Assembly (NCBI RefSeq): GCF_042649825.1
Contig: NZ_JBHSAB010000001.1
Location: 310,001-374,000, forward strand
Length of the DNA stretch: 64,000 nucleotides
Origin: Legionella_C dresdenensis
GTDB taxonomy: Bacteria > Pseudomonadota > Gammaproteobacteria > Legionellales > Legionellaceae
Reading direction: 5' to 3'
Under the pieces are notes generated by a model. The model worked only from the letters and a program-made list of their open reading frames with translations. It was not told the origin of the DNA and did no database searches. This document shows positions 59,515 through 64,000 of the stretch, piece by piece. Made by a program: the position numbers and the translations under genes. Numbering within the stretch: the stretch's first letter is position 1; the number at the start of each line of letters is the position of its first letter.

Positions 59515-61995
59515 CTAAGCTTCTACTGACATATCATCATGTCGCGAGATATTTTTTCTGCTTTTACCAGCGGCTTTTACTTTCTGGCAATGCAGCTCCT
59601 CATCGCTGAAATCGTCAACGGCAATGATGTTCTGTCTTGCAATCTCGGCTTCTGTCATTTGCTGAGCTTCAGCCTCCGTCACAATACCAGCCTCTTGCGC
59701 TTCAATTATTTGCTCAAGCAGAGTCAGGGAATGGATTTTATCCTCACGCACCGCTTTGGCAATCTTACGCTCAATTGGATCAGCAGCATGCAGTTTTTTA
59801 AAGGCTTCTTCCACCCGTCCAAGCGGACAATTAGGCAGTGCTTCGGCAAATACAACGTGAGTCAGGCGATCGCGGACTTCACCTGGCTCAGTCATTAATT
59901 TTGCCAGCTTCTGGCCTAATTTGTCAGAAGGCGTAGCGCGTTGGCCGCCGAAAGGCTGTAATAACAGTTTTAACACAATGCCGCCCCAACGATACGGGAA
60001 ATTGGAAATAACCGCGCGAAACGCCAATTCACTCTGGTGAAATAACTCCTGACAGCACCATTCCACAATTGGCAATTCCTCATCCGGCTCCCCTTCCGCA
60101 TGGAAGCGTTTTAATACTGCCGAGGCAAGATATAAGTAGCTTAAAATATCGCCCAGACGAGCGGATATTTTTTCTTTACGCTTCAACTCACCGCCAAGCA
60201 CCGCCATACAAAAATCAGAAGTAAAGGCCAGATTCGCACTATAACGGTTAATCAGCTGATAATAGCGTTTGACTTTGCTATCCGGCGCTTTGGTAAAATG
60301 GGCATCCGTCAATGCATAAATCAGGGTTTTGGAAAAATTAGCCAATACAAAGCTGATATGGCCCCAGAAAGCGCTGTCAAATGCCTCCAGGTTATTGGAG
60401 CGCACACTTTCCAATTCTTTATAAACATAAGGATGGCAACGGATAGCGCCCTGGCCGAAAATAATCAGGCTGCGGGTCAAAATATTTGCCCCTTCTACAG
60501 TAATTCCAATGGGTGCGCTCTGGTAGCCGCGAGCCAGATAATTGTTAGGCCCAAGACAGATTCCTTTACCGCCGTGAATATCCATAGCGTCCAGACCAGT
60601 CTGGCGTGCGCGCTCTGTCGTGTGGTATTTCAGAATCGCGCCAGCTACAGAAGGTTTTGCTCCGTTATCAATAGCTGAAGAAGCCATTGAAAGACCAGCA
60701 CCGATTATATAGCTGTTACCAGCAATGCGGGCTAATGGTTCTTCAATCCCCTCAAAATTACCGATATATTGATTAAACTGCTTACGCACACGTGAATAAG
60801 CGCCGCAAGCTAGCGCAGCTGCCTGCGTACCGCCTAATGCACTGGATGGCAGAGAAATAGCTCTGCCCGCGCTTAGGCATTCCATCAGCATACGCCAGCC
60901 ACTACCAGCCATATTCGCGCCGCCAATGAGGTAATCAATGGGAACAAACACATCTTCACCCTGGGTAGGGCCATTCATGAAAGGAATATTTAACGGATAA
61001 TGCCGGCGGCCTTTAATAACCCCCGGAGTATCAGCCGGAATCAAAGCGCAACTGATTCCAACATCATAGCCTTTACCTAACAGATTATCCGGATCAAACA
61101 TGCGAAACGCCAGGCCAATCACTGTTGCCACCGGGCATAAGGTAATATAGCGTTTGTTCCAGGTCAGGCTAATTCCCAAAACCGATTTGCCGTTAATCTC
61201 TTTCCGGCAGACAATTCCCTTGTCAGGAATTGAAGCCGCATCTGAACCGGCATTGGGACCTGTCAAGGCAAAACACGGAACTTCGCGGCCATCAGCCAGA
61301 CGCGGCAAATAATAATTTTTTTGCTCTTCAGTACCGTATTTTAACAGCAACTCGCCTGGGCCAAGTGAATTGGGTACAGAAATCGTGGTGGCAGCAGTCA
61401 CCGAACGGCTGTATACCCGTCCTAGAATCTGAGTTTGAGCTGTTGCTGAAAAATCAAGGCCGCCATACTCTTTAGGAATAATCATTCCCAAAAAGCCTTT
61501 TTCTTTAATAAATTGCCAGATTTCCTGCGGCATATCCAGGCGGTTATGAGTAATATCCCAATCATCCAGCATACGGCAAAGTTCATTGACTGGCCCGTCA
61601 ATAAATGCCTGCTCTTCTGACGATAACTCGGTCACAGGTAACGAAAGCAATTTTTCAAAGTCTGGCGAACCACTGAAAATATCGCCTTCCCAGCTGATAG
61701 TACCAGCTTCAAGCGCCTCTTTTTCAGTTTGAGACATCGCCGGCATAGTCTTGCTGATTATCTTAAACAAATGACTGGAAATTAAACGGCTGCGCAAAGG
61801 CTTGATTGTGCAGACTGCGAGTGCCGCAAACACAGCCAGCATAATAACTTCAGTAACGATTGACGGTGAACCATATTGTAATACCAATAAGCCAAATATT
61901 GCATAGCTAATCGTCCAGACCGCTATTGATGCCTGTCTGCTGAACAGGAATAACGTTGCTGCCAGAAACGCAATGATTATGATACCTGATGACAC
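59515..61995 (-). CDS. fadE: Acyl-CoA dehydrogenase FadE
   Basis: An 826-residue FadE-type acyl-CoA dehydrogenase with GTG start at 61995, chosen because AGGAGAGG lies just upstream; the frame continues to another GTG at 62055 without such a site. The N-terminal hydrophobic helices (about 3-70) anchor it to the inner membrane, as in E. coli FadE. The dehydrogenase core follows: PKEYGGLDFSA, ALTGPNAGSDAAS, LDAMDIHGGKGI, GITVEGANILTRS. A long C-terminal extension completes the 800-residue form. It catalyses the first beta-oxidation step. Confidence 0.93.
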   Translation of the reverse strand: MSSGIIIIAFLAATLFLFSRQASIAVWTISYAIFGLLVLQYGSPSIVTEVIMLAVFAALAVCTIKPLRSRLISSHLFKIISKTMPAMSQTEKEALEAGTISWEGDIFSGSPDFEKLLSLPVTELSSEEQAFIDGPVNELCRMLDDWDITHNRLDMPQEIWQFIKEKGFLGMIIPKEYGGLDFSATAQTQILGRVYSRSVTAATTISVPNSLGPGELLLKYGTEEQKNYYLPRLADGREVPCFALTGPNAGSDAASIPDKGIVCRKEINGKSVLGISLTWNKRYITLCPVATVIGLAFRMFDPDNLLGKGYDVGISCALIPADTPGVIKGRRHYPLNIPFMNGPTQGEDVFVPIDYLIGGANMAGSGWRMLMECLSAGRAISLPSSALGGTQAAALACGAYSRVRKQFNQYIGNFEGIEEPLARIAGNSYIIGAGLSMASSAIDNGAKPSVAGAILKYHTTERARQTGLDAMDIHGGKGICLGPNNYLARGYQSAPIGITVEGANILTRSLIIFGQGAIRCHPYVYKELESVRSNNLEAFDSAFWGHISFVLANFSKTLIYALTDAHFTKAPDSKVKRYYQLINRYSANLAFTSDFCMAVLGGELKRKEKISARLGDILSYLYLASAVLKRFHAEGEPDEELPIVEWCCQELFHQSELAFRAVISNFPYRWGGIVLKLLLQPFGGQRATPSDKLGQKLAKLMTEPGEVRDRLTHVVFAEALPNCPLGRVEEAFKKLHAADPIERKIAKAVREDKIHSLTLLEQIIEAQEAGIVTEAEAQQMTEAEIARQNIIAVDDFSDEELHCQKVKAAGKSRKNISRHDDMSVEA

Positions 61996-62110
61996 AATCC
62001 TCTCCTTTTCATAATAAATCCGTTTAAACGAAAGAGCACAAACCTTATAATACACTATTGCCAGATTCTGTGAACGAATTTATTGTGAGCTCCTGGCTTT
62101 TGACCCCACA

Positions 62111-62896
62111 CTAAAGTATAGCATCTAAAGCAGTAAAAATTTGTTGGGCTGTGCCTTGCGGGTCCTCCATTGGCAGCAAATGCGTACCTGGCATTTTAAA
62201 ACATTTAATCTGGTATTTTTTAGTCATATAACGTACATCAAAACCATCTACCACATCACTATGATCACCATAAATTAAAGCGGCGGGCAGATCGAGTTTG
62301 CCCTCATATTTTGGTAAATGGTGCGGTACGGTACGATAAATCATGTATTCAATCGAACGTTCAAAGCGCAATGAGTAGCCATTTTCATCTTTTTTGCAGC
62401 CATATTCGATATAATCTTTCAAACAGGCATCGGAAAATGTTTTGAATAACGGCCTGTCGCGCAAATAAGCCTCCAGCTGCTCATACGTTGCCCAAGTCTG
62501 CCGCCGTCCACGGGTACGGTAAGCCGGTGTTATACGGTCAATAAATCCCAGTTTTTTTGCAAGCCGCACGATCCGCGATTTAAACCGGTTCAGTAATGGC
62601 GAGTCAATCATAACCACTGCCTGAAACAATTCGGGTTGTTTAAGCGCAGCAAGGTAATTCAGTGCCCCGCCCAGTGAATGCCCTAACCCAATAACCGGTT
62701 CATTATATTTCTGCCGGATGCTGTCAATCAGTTCATCGACCAGGTGATGCCAGTTTTCAGTAACCGGATAGCGGGGGTTATGCCCTACCCGGTCAATGTA
62801 ACCAACCTGATAACGCTCTTCAAGCGCTAAAAAAAGCTGACGGTAGCAAGGCGAGGGAAACCCGTTGCCATGAGCAAAATGAATATTTGGTTTCAT
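62111..62896 (-). CDS. Alpha/beta hydrolase
   Basis: A 261-residue alpha/beta-fold hydrolase. The oxyanion region HGNGFP is at 9-14, the nucleophile is S74 in GHSLGG, the acid is probably D in YGDHSDVVD, and the histidine is in GTHLLPMEDP. Substrate is unknown. Its ATG overlaps the stop of the DUF1189 gene by 4 nt (ATGA), so it is translationally coupled. The membrane protein and ABC ATPase genes precede it in the same operon, which might suggest a lipid or ester imported substrate (speculative). Confidence 0.87.
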   Translation of the reverse strand: MKPNIHFAHGNGFPSPCYRQLFLALEERYQVGYIDRVGHNPRYPVTENWHHLVDELIDSIRQKYNEPVIGLGHSLGGALNYLAALKQPELFQAVVMIDSPLLNRFKSRIVRLAKKLGFIDRITPAYRTRGRRQTWATYEQLEAYLRDRPLFKTFSDACLKDYIEYGCKKDENGYSLRFERSIEYMIYRTVPHHLPKYEGKLDLPAALIYGDHSDVVDGFDVRYMTKKYQIKCFKMPGTHLLPMEDPQGTAQQIFTALDAIL

Positions 62897-63771
62897 TTAA
62901 ACACCAATTTGTTGCTCGCCCTTTTCAAGGAAATAATTGCATAGCATAGATACACTGCTACCAACGCTGTCAGCAGGAAGCCAATACCGGTAAACAGAAT
63001 CATCCAGGTCAATACGATCTGCAAGGCAAAGGCATGCGGCGTTGACGATACAATCAACAGACGGCATGCCTGTTTATAGGTAATTTTAAACTTGAAAAAC
63101 AGCATCGCTATTAACTGCGCCATCATGGCAAAAACTAATGACAATATCAGATGAATAACGAAAAACATCATTGCAATCATGGGGTAAATGATAGCCACTG
63201 AAACAAGTTTTAAACGGCTAAAACCATTATTAGCCACCCATTTGCTGCCATTAAAAACCTCATTGGTCGCCGGGCTTAGCTCTTGAACATAAATTGCACT
63301 ATGAGAACTATCAGTAATTTTTTTGGTAAAAAAGAAATTAGGTGACGGCAGTCTGAAAATAAACTTGTTTTTGGTGATTAGGGTTGTCATTTGAGGATAT
63401 TGATTACTCATGGCATTAATACTGCCAGTGGTATCAATAGCCGCAACAACTTGTCCCTGATCGTTTTTCACCAGATAAGGCATGGGCTTATCGAAGCTTA
63501 CTTCACCATTCTGGACATAAAAAGTCGGCATTTTTTGCAAAGGTTGAATAATCTGCTGATCAAAAAAGGTATTAAAATCATGCGCAATTCTGATACTCAG
63601 CGGAATAGCGACAATAAACATAAGCAACAGCAGATAAATAATAGCCAATCCCCTCCAGCGTTTACCCACATCGACATATAAGCGCTGGCTGAAAAAAGAC
63701 ATAATTATTGCTTGCAAATAGCCATAATGCGGCGTATCGATATCCGTTAATACTGTGTTTTTTCTAGCCAC
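62893..63771 (-). CDS. DUF1189-family membrane protein
   Basis: A 292-residue inner-membrane protein. One N-terminal TM (about 43-65) is followed by a periplasmic domain (about 66-185) and a cluster of three to four TMs in the C-terminal half. The FPQAxxMSFFSxxLYxDVGKRW start fits DUF1189 (here AIIMSFFSQRLYVDVGKRW). Function is unknown. It starts with GTG at 63771, 8 nt before the end of the ABC ATPase frame, and overlaps the hydrolase gene by 4 nt, so the three genes form an operon. Confidence 0.8.
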   Translation of the reverse strand: MARKNTVLTDIDTPHYGYLQAIIMSFFSQRLYVDVGKRWRGLAIIYLLLLMFIVAIPLSIRIAHDFNTFFDQQIIQPLQKMPTFYVQNGEVSFDKPMPYLVKNDQGQVVAAIDTTGSINAMSNQYPQMTTLITKNKFIFRLPSPNFFFTKKITDSSHSAIYVQELSPATNEVFNGSKWVANNGFSRLKLVSVAIIYPMIAMMFFVIHLILSLVFAMMAQLIAMLFFKFKITYKQACRLLIVSSTPHAFALQIVLTWMILFTGIGFLLTALVAVYLCYAIISLKRASNKLVFK

Positions 63772-64000
63772 ACCACCCTCCCAGGCGTAATCCGGTTTTC
63801 TGATGATATAAATTTGCTTTATCCAGACTCAATTGCACTGCCAGATTGTGTTCGCTGATTTCCTCATCAGCGGCGACCCGTACAGAAAGCTGCTGGCGTC
63901 CGCAAAGACTTTGAACATGAATTAATTTATCCGCACCCATGTCGTCAATAAAACGAATCTTTACTGACAAGGATTGCGGCTGGTTTGTTGTTGTCAGCTT
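63764..64000 (-). CDS. ABC transporter ATP-binding protein, C-terminal (TOBE) fragment
   Basis: The frame runs from the window edge to a TAG at 63764, and no in-frame start is needed within the window, so the N-terminus with the ATPase core is missing. The visible 78 residues include IRFIDDMGADKLIHVQSL, then LSVRVAADEEI, and LSLDKANLYHQKTGLRL, which match the TOBE domain at the end of MalK/UgpC-type ATPases. A sugar or glycerol-phosphate importer ATPase is likely; the permease and binding-protein genes lie outside. It overlaps the DUF1189 start by 8 nt. Confidence 0.75.
   Translation of the reverse strand, partial: KLTTTNQPQSLSVKIRFIDDMGADKLIHVQSLCGRQQLSVRVAADEEISEHNLAVQLSLDKANLYHQKTGLRLGGWCG

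Overview
This window reads as chromosome of a Legionella-type gammaproteobacterium. The evidence is a complete flagellar rod/hook operon behind sigma-54 promoters, a type II secretion GspC/LspC-like protein, an RCC1-repeat exported protein, two proteins that look like Dot/Icm effectors, and housekeeping proteins that align well with gammaproteobacterial families. For example, the aconitase cluster cysteines fall at residues 435, 501 and 504, as in E. coli AcnA. Base composition looks moderately AT-rich. Species cannot be assigned from the window alone. No prophage, CRISPR array, rRNA or complete insertion sequence is visible.

Layout. 1-9.6 kb: the cut-off end of a Na+/dicarboxylate symporter, a NagZ-type glycosidase, a small exported protein, tRNA-Ser(GGA), xseA, a rhomboid protease, fliK (sigma-54 promoter) and acnA. 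9.7-13.7 kb: an amino acid permease, an exported seven-repeat RCC1 protein, a small channel-like membrane protein and a repeat-rich gap. 13.7-24.4 kb: flgBCDEFGHIJKL on the minus strand behind a consensus sigma-54 promoter, with a second consensus site inside flgF just before flgG. 24.5-36.2 kb: hemF, an LplT-like MFS protein, a HAD-like effector candidate, an SDR, a cold-shock protein, pyrE, a DegQ-type protease, an unknown protein, asmA-like, mutY and a Ca2+/Na+ exchanger. 36.2-44.2 kb: a Sel1 lipoprotein with lspC, an O-methyltransferase, an IS5 remnant between inverted repeats, an FAD oxidase, an HDO-like protein, kmo, and an EAL/HDOD regulator. 44.2-50 kb: a PAS-GGDEF-EAL protein, a Cys/Met PLP enzyme, an acyltransferase and a nucleotide-sugar epimerase. 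50-57.3 kb: a single 2413-residue protein with a complete SecA-like motor near its C-terminal third. 57.5-64 kb: dapD-dapE, fadE, an alpha/beta hydrolase, a DUF1189 membrane protein and the C-terminal end of an ABC ATPase.

How genes work together. fliK and flgB-L build the rod, hook and hook-filament junction, and share sigma-54 control. Two adjacent c-di-GMP-type proteins could bear on the motile/sessile decision. kmo, the HDO-like protein and the FAD oxidase lie in one orientation and may act on a shared metabolite. dapD-dapE give two consecutive lysine/DAP steps. The most unusual item is the giant SecA-like protein, which is not a housekeeping SecA and is the best candidate for an undescribed function. 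Intergenic spaces carry several dispersed inverted-repeat families (a MITE-like element with 32-bp ends; nested REP-type hairpins; GTTGGGTC and GGGCTTTACAGCCC palindromes).
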